Origin: Inquilinus limosus DSM 16000 | GTDB lineage: Bacteria > Pseudomonadota > Alphaproteobacteria > DSM-16000 > Inquilinaceae | DNA length: 64,000 nt | Direction of reading: 5' to 3' | Assembly (NCBI RefSeq): GCF_000423185.1 | Contig: NZ_KE383986.1 | Span: 62,001 to 126,000, forward strand | In this document: positions 35,084 through 44,399 of the stretch, in pieces | Layout of the letters: every line of letters starts with the position of its first letter | How positions within the stretch are numbered: the first letter of the stretch is position 1 | The notes under the pieces: generated by a model | The model's input: only the letters and a program-made list of their open reading frames with translations | Told to the model about the DNA's origin: nothing | Database searches by the model: none | Program-made: the position numbers and the translations under genes

Positions 35084-36373
35084 ATGCTGGAGGGCGGCGT
35101 GACCGAATCCCTCGAAAGCGTCTTCACCATCGAGGCGGCGCCGCTGAAGTTCGGCGCCGGCGCGGTCGAGGAGCTGGGCTGGGAGCTGAAGCGCCTCGGC
35201 GTCTCCCGGGTGCTGTTGGTCGCCGATCCGGCGCTGCACGAATTCAAGCTGGTCGACCGGGTGATCGGCATCATCCAGCGCAGCGGCATCGGCGTCACCC
35301 GGTTCGAGGGCATTGCGGTCGAGCCGACGCTGGAATCGCTGGAGCTCGCCGCCGAGGTCGCGCTGGCGGCGGAGGTCGACGGCTTCGTCGCGCTCGGCGG
35401 CGGGTCGACCATCGACACCGCCAAGGTCGCCAACCTGATCAAGCGCCATGGCGGCGCGATCATGGACTATGTCAACCCGCCGATCGGCGGCGGCCGCAAG
35501 CCGCCGGGGCCGTTGTTCCCGCTGGTCGCGGTGCCGACCACCTCCGGCTCGGGGTCGGAAGCGACGACCGTCGCCATCCTCGACATCCCCGAGCTCAAGG
35601 TGAAGACCGGCATCTCGCACCGCCATATCCGCCCGAGCCTGGCGCTGGTGGATCCTGAGCTGGCGCGCACCACCCCGGCCGGAGTCACCGCCTCGGCCGG
35701 GCTCGACGTGGTCTGCCACGCCGTCGAATCCTACATCTCCAAGCCCTTCGACGCGCGGCCGCGCCCGGCCGCGCCGGACGACCGGCCGCCCTATCAGGGC
35801 AGCAACCCGGTGGCCGATGTCTGGTCGCTGCAGGCGATCGAATTCGGCGGCCGGTACTTGGCCCGGGCGGTGGCAGACGGCGAGGATCTGGAGGCGCGCG
35901 GCACGATGATGCTGGCCGCGACCATGGCCGGGATCGGCTTCGGCACCGCCGGGGTGCACATCCCGCACGCCTGCGCCTATCCGATCGCCGGGCTGAAGCA
36001 CGTCTTCCATGCCGACGGGTACAGCCGCGACCACGCCTTCGTGCCGCACGGCTATTCGGTAATCGTGACGTCGCCGGCGGCGTTCCGCTTCACCTACGAC
36101 GCGGCGCCGGAGAAGCACATCCGGGCGGCGGAGCTTTTGACCGGACGATCGGTCAGCGATCCGGGGCCGGACAGCCTGCCCGCGGCGCTGATCGCGCTGA
36201 TGCGGCAGGTCGGCGCGCCGAGCGGCATCGCCGCGCTGGGCTATGGCGAGGCCGACATCCCGGCCCTGGTCGAAGGCGCGCTGAAGCAGCAGCGCCTCCT
36301 GGTCGGCGCGCCCAAGCCGGCCGGGCCCGCCGATCTCGAACGCATCTTCCTTGAGTCGCTGGTGAACTGGTAA
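35084..36373 (+). CDS. Hydroxyacid-oxoacid transhydrogenase (iron-containing alcohol dehydrogenase family)
   Basis: 429 residues. Group III Fe-ADH fold: [45 protein letters not shown], and the metal-ligand region [15 protein letters not shown] with [22 protein letters not shown]. This last part is characteristic of ADHFE1-type enzymes, which oxidise 4-hydroxybutyrate to succinate semialdehyde while reducing 2-oxoglutarate. A GTG at 35099 with GGAGG 6 bases upstream is a strong alternative start giving 424 residues. Linked to the nucleoside hydrolase by a 2-base gap. Confidence 0.85.
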   Translation: MLEGGVTESLESVFTIEAAPLKFGAGAVEELGWELKRLGVSRVLLVADPALHEFKLVDRVIGIIQRSGIGVTRFEGIAVEPTLESLELAAEVALAAEVDGFVALGGGSTIDTAKVANLIKRHGGAIMDYVNPPIGGGRKPPGPLFPLVAVPTTSGSGSEATTVAILDIPELKVKTGISHRHIRPSLALVDPELARTTPAGVTASAGLDVVCHAVESYISKPFDARPRPAAPDDRPPYQGSNPVADVWSLQAIEFGGRYLARAVADGEDLEARGTMMLAATMAGIGFGTAGVHIPHACAYPIAGLKHVFHADGYSRDHAFVPHGYSVIVTSPAAFRFTYDAAPEKHIRAAELLTGRSVSDPGPDSLPAALIALMRQVGAPSGIAALGYGEADIPALVEGALKQQRLLVGAPKPAGPADLERIFLESLVNW

Positions 36374-36411
36374 TTCCAGCGGCCTTTAAGGTCGACCCTC
36401 CAGCCCCATTC

Positions 36412-36499
36412 CGTCATGGCGAGGCGCGGGGCGCCGTGGCCATCCAGGAGGGGCGGTGCCGCCTGGATGGCCACGCCCCTTCGGGGCTCGCCATGACGG
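36412..36499. repeat. Palindromic intergenic repeat, family 2 (copy 2 of 3)
   Basis: Begins CGTCATGGCGAG and ends CTCGCCATGACGG, with inner GGCCATCCAGG paired to CCTGGATGGCC. Between convergent gene ends. Confidence 0.85.
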
Positions 36500-36521
36500 T
36501 TAAGTGTTGCGGCCGTTGGTA

Positions 36522-37643
36522 TCAGGCGGCGCGCAGCACCACCTCGGCCGGGACGTAGTTCAGCCCCAGCGCCTCGGCCACCGGCTTGTTGGTGACCTGG
36601 CCGGAATGGACGTTCAGCCCCTCGCGCAGATGCGGGTCGTCCAGGCAGGCGCGGCGATAGCCCTTGTCGGCCAGCGCCAGGGCGAAGGGCAGGGTGGCGT
36701 TGTTCAGCGCGAAGGTCGAGGTCCGTGCCACGCCGCCGGGCATGTTGGCGACGCAGTAATGCACCACCCCGTCGACCACGTAGGTCGGGTTGTCGTGGGT
36801 GGTCGGACGCGAGGTCTCGAAGCAGCCGCCCTGGTCGATGGCGACGTCGACCACCACCGAGCCGGGCTTCATCTTCGCGATCATGGCGCGGGTTACCAGC
36901 TTCGGCGCCGCGGCGCCCGGCACCAGCACGGCGCCGATCACGAGGTCGGCCCCGGTGACATGCTCCTCGATCGCGTCGACCGTCGAGTAGATGGTGTTCA
37001 GCTCGGCGCCGAACTGCAGGTCCAGCTCCTTCAGCCGCTGCAGCGACTTGTCGATCACCGTGACATGGGCCTCGAGGCCCATCGCCATGCGCGCGGCGTT
37101 GGTGCCGACCACGCCGCCGCCGAGGACGACGACCTTGGCCGCCGGAACGCCCGGCACGCCGCCCAGCAGCATGCCGCGGCCGCCCTGGATCTTCTCCAGG
37201 CAATGGGCGCCGCACTGGATCGACATTCGGCCGGCCACCTCGCTCATCGGCGCCAGCAGCGGCAGGCCGCCGCGGGCATCGGTGACGGTCTCGTAGGCGA
37301 TGGCGACCGCGCCGGACTTCATCAGCAGCTCGGTCTGGCGCGGGTCCGGCGCCAGATGCAGATAGGTGAACAGCACCTGGCCGCGGCGCAGCATCCGGCA
37401 TTCGTCCGGCTGCGGCTCCTTGACCTTCACGATCATGTCGGCGCGGTCGAAGATCTCCTGGGCGGTGGACACGATCTCCGCCCCCGCGGCGCGGTAGCGG
37501 TCGTCGCCGAAATCGATCCCGGCGCCGGCATTGGTCTCGACGATGACGCTGTGACCGTGATGGACCAGCTCGCGGACGGAGCTCGGGGTCAGGCCGACAC
37601 GGTACTCGTGGGTTTTGATTTCCTTCGGCACGCCGATGAGCAT
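36522..37643 (-). CDS. ald: Alanine dehydrogenase
   Basis: 373 residues (family about 371). Starts [20 protein letters not shown], with [13 protein letters not shown], the catalytic region KVKEPQPDE and FTYLHLAPD, and the NAD fold [17 protein letters not shown]. It oxidatively deaminates L-alanine to pyruvate. GGGGGA lies just before the ATG at 37643. The open frame continues upstream without conserved sequence. The 176-base gap to the divergent lactonase gene should contain its promoter; I see no clear operator. Confidence 0.95.
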   Translation of the reverse strand: MLIGVPKEIKTHEYRVGLTPSSVRELVHHGHSVIVETNAGAGIDFGDDRYRAAGAEIVSTAQEIFDRADMIVKVKEPQPDECRMLRRGQVLFTYLHLAPDPRQTELLMKSGAVAIAYETVTDARGGLPLLAPMSEVAGRMSIQCGAHCLEKIQGGRGMLLGGVPGVPAAKVVVLGGGVVGTNAARMAMGLEAHVTVIDKSLQRLKELDLQFGAELNTIYSTVDAIEEHVTGADLVIGAVLVPGAAAPKLVTRAMIAKMKPGSVVVDVAIDQGGCFETSRPTTHDNPTYVVDGVVHYCVANMPGGVARTSTFALNNATLPFALALADKGYRRACLDDPHLREGLNVHSGQVTNKPVAEALGLNYVPAEVVLRAA

Positions 37644-37819
37644 GTTTCCCCCGGGTTTCGTTGCCGGCGGCCGCCCTGCGGGCGGCGCCTCTCCGATTCC
37701 TACATCAGCCGTGAGGAGAATGACATCATGTGAGCTGACACGGGTCGAAACGGCGGCGGCGTCTGTCTTGCCGGCGTCTATCCTGCTGATGTCACCCCAC
37801 GGGAGAGGAACCAGCTCGA

Positions 37820-39061
37820 ATGACGTCCAAACGGGACCACATTCCACAATCCCCAGGCGATCTGCGGCCGTTTCCGCCTAAGCTGGCTCGCTGGATCAAG
37901 CGATTCGCCGTCATTCTGTCGGTTGCTGCCGTGAACGCATGTGCTCAGGGACCAGGCGCGCCCGCGGGCGGCGTCTACAACCTGCTCGTCGGCACCTACA
38001 CGGGCGGCGGCAGCGACGGCCTCTACGTCTATCGCTTCGACAGCAACACCGGCAGCGTCACGCCGGTCTCGTCGGTCAAGACGGAGAATCCATCCTATCT
38101 CGTGCCGACCCGGGACGGCCGCACCGTCTATGCCGTCAACGAGCTGCCGGGCGACAACGGCCCCGCGAGCCAGCGCGGCGGCATCAGCGCGTTCGGCTTC
38201 GACGCGAGGACAGGCACGCTGACCTTCCTGAACCGCGTGTCGGCGACGGGAAACGACCCGTGCTATCTGAGCCTCTCGCCCGACGGCAGGTATCTCGTCG
38301 CCGCGAACTACTCGGTCGCGGCCGACCCCGGCGGCAGCTTCTCGGTGTTTCCGCTCTCGGCCGACGGGCGGGTCGGCGCCGCCGTGCAGACCGTCCATCA
38401 CGAGGGCTCGGGGCCGGTGAGGGGACGGCAGGACAGCGCACATGTGCACTCGACCGTGTTCTCGCCCGACGGCCGGTCCCTGTTCGTGCAGGATCTCGGG
38501 GCGGATCGGATCTTCGAGTACCGCTACACGCCGGACGGCGTCCGCCGGCTCTTCATCTCCACCGGCGATACGCCGGTGGCCGCGGGGTCCGGCCCGCGTC
38601 ATCTGGTGTTCAGCGCGAACGGCCGCTTCGCCTATGTGACGAACGAGCTGAACGCGTCGGTGGGCGTGTACGGCTATCGCGACGGGCGCCTCACGCACAT
38701 CGAGACCGTGCCGATGTCCGAACCCGGCTTCAAGGGCAGGGTGGGGGCCGCGGCGCTCCATCTGTCGCCGGACGGCCGCTTCCTCTATGCGAGCAACCGC
38801 GGCGACGCGAACGAGATCGTGATCTACGCCGTGGATGCCGGCAGCGGGCGCCTGACGCTCGTCGGCCGCCAATCGACCCTCGGCAGGACGCCGCGCGAGT
38901 TCCTGATCGACCCGAGCGGCCGGTGGCTGATCGTCGGCAACCAGGACAGCGACAGCTTCTATGTGTTCCGCCGCGATGTCGCGACGGGTGAACTCGATCC
39001 CGACGGGCAGAAGATCTCGGTCGGAAAGCCGGTGGATTTCAAGCTGGTTCCGGTGCCGTAA
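37820..39061 (+). CDS. Exported lactonase-family seven-bladed beta-propeller protein
   Basis: 413 residues. An N-terminal hydrophobic segment (WIKRFAVILSVAAVNAC) ends in a lipobox-like VNAC, so this is probably a lipoprotein, unlike cytoplasmic 6-phosphogluconolactonase (Pgl). The propeller is clear: NLLVGTYTGGGSDGLYVYRFD, NPSYLVPTRDGRTVYAVNE, CYLSLSPDGRYLVAANY, GPRHLVFSANGRFAYVTNE and LDPSG-type IDPSGRWLIVGNQDS. Its substrate, possibly a sugar lactone, is inferred from the family only. Confidence 0.87.
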   Translation: MTSKRDHIPQSPGDLRPFPPKLARWIKRFAVILSVAAVNACAQGPGAPAGGVYNLLVGTYTGGGSDGLYVYRFDSNTGSVTPVSSVKTENPSYLVPTRDGRTVYAVNELPGDNGPASQRGGISAFGFDARTGTLTFLNRVSATGNDPCYLSLSPDGRYLVAANYSVAADPGGSFSVFPLSADGRVGAAVQTVHHEGSGPVRGRQDSAHVHSTVFSPDGRSLFVQDLGADRIFEYRYTPDGVRRLFISTGDTPVAAGSGPRHLVFSANGRFAYVTNELNASVGVYGYRDGRLTHIETVPMSEPGFKGRVGAAALHLSPDGRFLYASNRGDANEIVIYAVDAGSGRLTLVGRQSTLGRTPREFLIDPSGRWLIVGNQDSDSFYVFRRDVATGELDPDGQKISVGKPVDFKLVPVP

Positions 39062-39086
39062 CGTCGGGCCGGCTCGCAGCGAGCGA

Positions 39087-39124
39087 GATGAAACGGGCGG
39101 CGCATGCGCGCCGCCCGTTTCATC
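39087..39124. terminator. Long stem terminator after the lactonase gene
   Basis: Perfect 17-base arms (GATGAAACGGGCGGCGC and its complement) with an ATGC loop, 25 bases after the stop. Without a long T-tract it could act in either direction. It lies between convergent genes (lactonase and rpsU). Confidence 0.75.
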
Positions 39125-39270
39125 CTTGCGCCGCAGGGCGTGCCTCTGGATCGGCCAACGACAAAACCGCCGCGAGGCAATGCCTCCGGCGGTCCGGCAA
39201 ATCCGTTCTGTCGTCCGCGGCGGGCCGCGGTGGAAGCTCCGTCGTCCGCATGCCCGCGGACGGGGCGTCG

Positions 39271-39474
39271 TCAGAAGCCTTCGCGCTCGAGCCGCTTGCG
39301 CAGCATCTTGCGGGCGCGGCGCACGGCCTCGGCCTGCTCGCGGGCGCGCTTTTCGGACGGCTTCTCGTAGTTGCGACGAAGCTTCATCTCCCGGAAGATG
39401 CCCTCGCGCTGCATCTTCTTCTTCAGCGCGCGCAGCGCCTGGTCGACGTTGTTGTCACGGACATGGACTTGCAC
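39271..39474 (-). CDS. rpsU: 30S ribosomal protein S21
   Basis: 67 residues, highly basic, with the invariant [19 protein letters not shown] and [21 protein letters not shown]21 binds near the anti-Shine-Dalgarno end of 16S rRNA. The start codon is GTG. AAAGGAG lies 12 bases upstream, longer than ideal, and an out-of-frame ATG at 39484 would make a 9-codon peptide overlapping the start. Confidence 0.97.
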   Translation of the reverse strand: MQVHVRDNNVDQALRALKKKMQREGIFREMKLRRNYEKPSEKRAREQAEAVRRARKMLRKRLEREGF

Positions 39475-39619
39475 GTTCTGCCATCGCTCCTTTCACAGCC
39501 GGGGTGATCCCGGTGCAGGTCTCAGTGGGGCGTGTCTTGTATCACGCGACTTTTTGCTTGCCAAGTCGGGGCAAATCAGGTTTGCGCCCGCCAGACCGGG
39601 TTCATCGGGAGACGGAATT

Positions 39620-40153
39620 TTGACTCTGTTGAAGATCGTCGGCATGGGCCACCCGGTGCTGCGCCGAATCGCCGATCCGGTGGAGGATCCGGGCGATCCG
39701 GAGATCGCGCGGCTGGCCACCGACATGATCGAGACGATGCGGGACGCGCCGGGAATCGGCCTGGCCGCGCCGCAGGTCTACCGGCCGTTGCGGCTGATCG
39801 TGTTCGAGGTGCCGCCGGGACGGCAGGAGGAGGGCGAGCCGCCGGCGCCGGAGGGGCCGACGGTGCTGATCAATCCGGAGATCGTGCCGCTGGTCGAGGA
39901 CAAGGCGCTGGGGCTGGAGGGCTGCCTGTCGATCCCGGGCTTCCGCGGCCTGGTGCCGCGCTGGCGGCGGATCGGCTATCGTGGCCTCGGCCTCGACGGC
40001 AGGCTGATCGAGCGCGAGGCCGAAGGCCTGCACGCCCGCGTGGTGCAGCACGAGGCCGATCATCTCGACGGCGTGCTGTATCTCGACCGGCTGCGCGACC
40101 TCAGGGACCTCGCGGTCGACGCCGAGGCCCGCCATCTCGCCGACAGAGCGTGA
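39620..40153 (+). CDS. def: Peptide deformylase
   Basis: 177 residues. All three motifs are intact: GIGLAAPQ (residues 45-52), EGCLS with metal ligand Cys102, and QHEADHLDG with His144 and His148. It removes the formyl group from nascent proteins. The start is a TTG with GGGAG 8 bases upstream. No ATG is available in frame near the conserved LKIVGMGHPVLR start. A 35-36-residue insertion-like GRQEEGEPPAPEGP loop matches type I enzymes of this group. Divergent from rpsU. Confidence 0.94.
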   Translation: MTLLKIVGMGHPVLRRIADPVEDPGDPEIARLATDMIETMRDAPGIGLAAPQVYRPLRLIVFEVPPGRQEEGEPPAPEGPTVLINPEIVPLVEDKALGLEGCLSIPGFRGLVPRWRRIGYRGLGLDGRLIEREAEGLHARVVQHEADHLDGVLYLDRLRDLRDLAVDAEARHLADRA

Positions 40154-40163
40154 GGGAGACATC

Positions 40164-40841
40164 ATGACCGACCCGATATCGAGCGACCGGACGGCCGAAC
40201 GCGACGCCCTGCTGCTGGCGGTCCTGCCGCATGTCGCCTTCGACGGCTGGACCCGGCAGGCCCTGCGCCTCGGCGCCGAGGATGCGGGATTCGGCCTCGA
40301 CGACGCCGCCATCCTGTTCCCCGGCGGAATCGCCGAGCTGGCGGAGCATCTGCACGACTGGGCCGACCGCGCGATGCTGGAGCGGCTGGCGGAGGAGGGC
40401 GAGGCCTTCGAGGCGCTGCGGGTGCGCGAGAAGATCGCCCAGGCGGTCATGGCCCGGCTCGACATCCTGCTGCCCTATCGTGACGCGGTCCGCCGCGACC
40501 TGTCGCGCCGGGTGCTGCGCCCGCTGTCGCGCCGCGGCCTGCACCAGCTGCATCGCACCGTCGATGCGATGTGGCGGGCGGCCGGCGACCGCTCGACCGA
40601 CATCAACTACTACTCGAAGCGGGGGCTCCTGGCCGGGGTCTACGCCTCGACCCTGCTGGTCTGGCTCGACGACCGCTCCGAGGGGCAGGAGACGACGCGC
40701 GCCTTCCTGGAGCGCCGGATCGGCGAGGTGCTGGCCTTCGGCCGCCAGATCTTTGGGCTGAAGCGGCTCGGCGATCTCGCCGAAGCGCCGTTCCGGCTGG
40801 CCGCCCGGCTGCGCGAGGGCAGGGGAGCGGCAGCTGGTTAG
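40164..40841 (+). CDS. COQ9 family ubiquinone biosynthesis protein
   Basis: 225 residues. RDALLLAVLPHVAFDGWTRQALRLGAEDAG is the COQ9/rpsU-divergently-transcribed family signature, followed by DDAAILFPGGIAELAEHLHDWADRAML and a C-terminal WRAAGDRSTDINYYSKRGLLAGVYASTLLVWLDD, the conserved COQ9 block. It is a TetR-like lipid-binding fold that supports COQ7 hydroxylation in eukaryotes. Bacterial relatives are found near rpsU, as here. GAGGGAG precedes the ATG, 10 bases after def. Confidence 0.93.
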   Translation: MTDPISSDRTAERDALLLAVLPHVAFDGWTRQALRLGAEDAGFGLDDAAILFPGGIAELAEHLHDWADRAMLERLAEEGEAFEALRVREKIAQAVMARLDILLPYRDAVRRDLSRRVLRPLSRRGLHQLHRTVDAMWRAAGDRSTDINYYSKRGLLAGVYASTLLVWLDDRSEGQETTRAFLERRIGEVLAFGRQIFGLKRLGDLAEAPFRLAARLREGRGAAAG

Positions 40842-40854
40842 GCCAAAGACTCGT

Positions 40855-40942
40855 TGTCATCGCCGGGCTTGAACCGGCGATCCAGGGGCCACCCGGAGCG
40901 GCACCGACATTCCTGGATGCCGGGCCAAGCCCGGGCATGACA
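40855..40942. repeat. Palindromic intergenic repeat, family 1 (copy 4 of 4)
   Basis: Begins TGTCATCGCCGGGCTTGAACC and ends GCCCGGGCATGACA. Between the convergent ends of the COQ9 and sspB genes. Confidence 0.85.
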
Positions 40943-40962
40943 GCCTTATAGATTGCTGCGGC

Positions 40963-41454
40963 TTACTTCTTCCGGAAGGCGTCCAGCGCCACGACCTTGG
41001 CGCCGTCGCCCGGCGCGGTCTCGGACGCCGGGGCCTTGGCGCCGGCCTCGTCCGGCTCCGGCGCGGCCTCCTCGGCGGCGACATCCTCTTCGCCGGGCTC
41101 CCGGGCGGACTGGAACTGCAAGGCGAAATTGACCGACGGGTCGGCGAAGGTGGTGATCGCGGCCAGCGGGATCACCAGGCGCTCGGTCTTGCTGGAGAAG
41201 CTGAGCGAGACCGAGAACCGGTCCTCGCAGACCTCGAGCCCGAAGAACTGGTGCTGCAGGACGATCGTCATCTCCTGCGGGTATTTCTGCCGCAGATAAT
41301 CCGGGATCGTCACCCCGCGATGATTGGTCACGAAAGTCAGGTAGAAGTGATGGTCGCCCGGCAGGCCCTTCTCGGCCACCTGCGCCAGGGCTTCCCTGAC
41401 CACGCCACGCAGGGCGGATTCGACCATGCGGTCGTATCGAAGTTCGTCGTCCAT
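40963..41454 (-). CDS. sspB: ClpXP adaptor SspB (alphaproteobacterial type)
   Basis: 163 residues. The substrate-binding domain has HFYLTFVTNHRGVTIPDYLRQKYPQEMTIVLQHQFFGLEV and FSVSLSFSSKTERLVIPLAAITTFADPSVNFALQF. An acidic Ala/Glu linker is followed by the C-terminal ClpX-docking module VVALDAFRKK. SspB delivers ssrA-tagged proteins to ClpXP. The ssrA gene itself lies 86 bases upstream on the same strand. Confidence 0.95.
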   Translation of the reverse strand: MDDELRYDRMVESALRGVVREALAQVAEKGLPGDHHFYLTFVTNHRGVTIPDYLRQKYPQEMTIVLQHQFFGLEVCEDRFSVSLSFSSKTERLVIPLAAITTFADPSVNFALQFQSAREPGEEDVAAEEAAPEPDEAGAKAPASETAPGDGAKVVALDAFRKK

Positions 41455-41540
41455 CCGATCACACTAGACCGGGGCCGGCGGGTTGAAAAGGGAGACGCGC
41501 GGCCCGGGGCCGCTCAAGTCCGACATTTGGAAGCGGAAAC

Positions 41541-41885
41541 GGGGCGTTCTGTTGCTGGGTGCCCCTGACCCCACCTCGACGGGGCTAGCCGCCGAGGGAT
41601 TTAAGAGAGGACGCTAAGCTGCTTACGCAGCCGCGCGAACCTCAGCAAAGTTGTCGTTGGCAACTATTGCTACGGCCCGATAACGGCGGAACCATGCCGG
41701 ACGAAAACCATCTCTTTACTACACGCGTCGATCCTGTTTCGCCCCCGCGCTCCGTCCAACGCCGGAGATTTGGTGGAGGCGCCGGGTACTGCCCCCGGGT
41801 CCGCTGTGCCTATTCCAGAAGGCGTTTATCGTCATAGTCGGTTGCCCGACGCCCGTAAGATAGGCATTCGCCGCCGCGGAGGGAA
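41541..41885 (-). ncRNA. ssrA: Transfer-messenger RNA, circularly permuted two-piece form
   Basis: Read on the minus strand. The acceptor piece comes first and ends CGCCTCCACCA at 41771. A 24-base spacer follows, then the coding piece begins GGGGGCGAAACAGGATCGACG at 41746. GGGGGCG pairs with CGCCTCC to rebuild the acceptor stem. The tag frame (41661-41623) encodes ANDNFAEVRAAA then TAA, after a CAATAGTT resume signal, giving tag AANDNFAEVRAAA. A pseudoknot follows (CCTCG/CGAGG with CCCC/GGGG, about 41569-41597). In the acceptor piece TGCCTAT pairs with ATAGGCA (41807-41866). Outer ends are approximate. Confidence 0.93.
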
Positions 41886-41898
41886 GGGGTTAGCCCGC

Positions 41899-44250
41899 TC
41901 ACAGCACGAAATCGGCGGCGATCAGCGCGATCGTTCCGGTCAGGCGGATATGGAAGTCGGAGACGCCGTCGCCATTGACGTCGCCGGCGATGGTGGTCAC
42001 GCCTGCGCTGGTGAAGGCGAAGCGCAGCTCGCCGGCGTGGTGGCTGTACAGGCCCGAGCCGATGAAGCTGAACGCCTGGTTGCCGGCGACGGTGGTGACG
42101 GCATCGATCGGGGACAGGTCGATCTTGTCGCCCTGGGCCCGGCTGAAATCGGTGATCCGGTCGGAATTGGCGCCGACGACGCTGTGGGCGGCGAAGGACA
42201 GCACGAACCGGTCGGCCCCGGCACCGCCGGCCAGCACATCCTTGCCGGCCCAGCCGTTCAGGGCATTGGCGCCGCCGTTGCCGGTCAGGGTATCGGCGCC
42301 GGCCGAGCCGTTGACGTTCTCGATGCCGGAATAGCTGTCGCCCTGGGCATCGCCGCCGCTGCCCGTGCCGCTGGCCAGGTTGGCCGCCACCCCGACCGAG
42401 CTGTTGTAGTAGCTGACGAGGTCGGTGCCGGCGCCGCCATTCAGCGCGTCGGCCCCGGCGCCGCCGCGGAGCACGTCATTCCCCCGGCCGCCGCTCAGCT
42501 GGTTGGCGCCGCCGCCGCCGTTGAGCTGGTCGTTGCCGTCGCCGCTGATGGCGTTCTCGATCACCGTGCCGACGGCGAAGGCGATGGCGCGGCCGGCGAT
42601 GGTGGCGGCCCCGTTGAGGAGGTCGATCACGGCGGCGCCGGTCAGCGCGGCGCCGTTGATCGTGTCCACCCCGCCGCCGTCGGTCAGGGTCCGGCGCGCC
42701 GCGTCGGCGCCGACGGTCGCGAATTCGTCGGTGTAGACATAGGTGTCGTTGGCGCTGGCGGCGTCGCCGTAGAGGCGCAGGCTCCAGGAGTTCAGCGTGC
42801 CGGTGTCGCCGAAGACGAAGTCGCGGATGGTCAGGGTCCAGGTGCCCTGGCCGGTCTCGCCCCAGTCCTGGACGGTGCCGAAGGTGAAGTTGATGTTGTC
42901 CTGGCTCGAGCCGTCGACGGCGTCGTCGCTCAGCCCCGGGCGGTTCAGGAGGACGCTCTCGGTGCCGTCCGGCGAGGTCAGGATGATCTGCAGGTCGCCG
43001 ATCCAGGTGTGGCTGAGGTTCAGCGTCACCTCGACCCGGTCGATCTCGATGCCGCTGGCAATGGTCAGGCTGGTGGTCACGCCGTCTTCGTCGCCGTCCG
43101 GAACGGCGAGGCCGGGCGAGGCCGAGGCGGCGACGCTGATCTCGTTGGCGCTGGTGTGTGCGGGGCCGGTCCAGCTCTCCGCCAGGCGCACCGCGGCATG
43201 GGCGTCGACCAGGCCGAAGCCGATGTCGTGGTTGACCGTCAGGCCGCCGCCGTTCCAGTTGGTCGCGCCGTTGGTCTGGTCGACGGTCGCGCCGGCGGCG
43301 GCGGAGCGGGCGGTATAGGCCAGGATCTCCTGCACGTCGCGCCAGCCGAGATTCGGATTGGCGTCGAGCATCAGGGCGACGATGCCGGAGACCATCGGCG
43401 CCGCGGCCGAGGTGCCGTTGAAGCTGGTGGTGTAGTCCCCCGCGGCATAGCCGGCGGCACCGGCCCGGTCGGTGGTGACGATGGTGCCGGCCGAGGGGCT
43501 GCCCGGCGCACCGACCAGGATCGTGGCGCCGGGCGTCGAGTAGTCGGAGATGCCGCCGTCCGCATTGGTGGCGCCGACGGTGATGGTCCAGCGATTGTTC
43601 TGGAAGCTGTGCAGGTTGGTGTCGTCGCCACCGGAATAGAGGTTGCCTGCCGATTGGACGATGATCGTCCCCAGCCCGTCCCGCCCGTTCGTCGCCGCGT
43701 TGACCGTGGCCGCGCGGGCGGCGGCCCAGCTGGCATCGGCGAAGTTGTCGAGGAAGGCGGAGTTCGGGTCGTTGGCGAAGGCGTTGCCGAAGCCCCAGCT
43801 GTTGTTGAGCACGTCGGCATCTGCCGCCGCCTGGTTGCGGGCGTTCGCCACCGCGCTCTGCAGCGTGTTGAAATACAGCGGGTCGTAATAGGACAGCAGC
43901 GTCGCGCCGTAGGCGATGCCGACCACGCCCGTGCCGTTGCGCTCCGCCGCGATGATGCCGGCGACGGCGGTGCCGTGGTTGTCGTCGGTCGCCACCGGCG
44001 CGCCGCCCGAACCGCCGGTATAGGCGTTGAAGCTGTGCGCCGTGTCGATGTTGTCGTTCAGGTCGGCGTGGCCGAAGTCGATGCCCTGATCGTGCACGGC
44101 GACGACCACGCCGTCGCCGGTATATTCGTCCCAGATGTTGCCGAGATTGATGCCCCAGGCGCCGGTGAGATGCCATTGCTGGGCATAGAGCGGGTCGGTC
44201 GGAGCCGGCATGACGGACAATCCTGCAATGGAAATGAGAAGCAGGAACAT
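41899..44250 (-). CDS. S8 (subtilisin-like) serine protease with P-domain and RTX repeats
   Basis: 783 residues. Catalytic triad: Asp54 in VAVHDQGID, His92 in [10 protein letters not shown], Ser281 in [13 protein letters not shown]; oxyanion Asn150 in LNNSWG. Residues about 375-500 form a proprotein-convertase P-domain ([41 protein letters not shown]). Residues about 585-690 carry RTX repeats ([20 protein letters not shown]). The C-terminus ([20 protein letters not shown] to AADFVL) is serralysin-like. Secretion by a type I system is likely. [13 protein letters not shown] at 44211 may be the true start, since type I substrates lack signal peptides. Confidence 0.92.
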   Translation of the reverse strand: MFLLLISIAGLSVMPAPTDPLYAQQWHLTGAWGINLGNIWDEYTGDGVVVAVHDQGIDFGHADLNDNIDTAHSFNAYTGGSGGAPVATDDNHGTAVAGIIAAERNGTGVVGIAYGATLLSYYDPLYFNTLQSAVANARNQAAADADVLNNSWGFGNAFANDPNSAFLDNFADASWAAARAATVNAATNGRDGLGTIIVQSAGNLYSGGDDTNLHSFQNNRWTITVGATNADGGISDYSTPGATILVGAPGSPSAGTIVTTDRAGAAGYAAGDYTTSFNGTSAAAPMVSGIVALMLDANPNLGWRDVQEILAYTARSAAAGATVDQTNGATNWNGGGLTVNHDIGFGLVDAHAAVRLAESWTGPAHTSANEISVAASASPGLAVPDGDEDGVTTSLTIASGIEIDRVEVTLNLSHTWIGDLQIILTSPDGTESVLLNRPGLSDDAVDGSSQDNINFTFGTVQDWGETGQGTWTLTIRDFVFGDTGTLNSWSLRLYGDAASANDTYVYTDEFATVGADAARRTLTDGGGVDTINGAALTGAAVIDLLNGAATIAGRAIAFAVGTVIENAISGDGNDQLNGGGGANQLSGGRGNDVLRGGAGADALNGGAGTDLVSYYNSSVGVAANLASGTGSGGDAQGDSYSGIENVNGSAGADTLTGNGGANALNGWAGKDVLAGGAGADRFVLSFAAHSVVGANSDRITDFSRAQGDKIDLSPIDAVTTVAGNQAFSFIGSGLYSHHAGELRFAFTSAGVTTIAGDVNGDGVSDFHIRLTGTIALIAADFVL

Positions 44251-44399
44251 ACCTGGAAAATGCGGCCGTTCTGCGAAGCAATTGTCCTAAACTTGCGGTG
44301 CGCGGCAGCGGTGGCTGTGCCCACCGCCCACACCAGCCCTTGGTCCCGGAACCGGGTGGGGCTACAGTATCTGGAAATTCTCTGACAGAACCTGGCCTC

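Noticed and set aside
41455-41540. Possible additional RNA or gene between ssrA and sspB
   Set aside because: Only the terminal tmRNA hairpin edge and sspB leader are seen; no independent structure or frame.
41770-44385. An 871-residue plus-strand open frame
   Set aside because: It is the complement of the S8 protease with intact catalytic triad and of part of the tmRNA; composition is Val/Gly/Ala/Asp low complexity with no motif.
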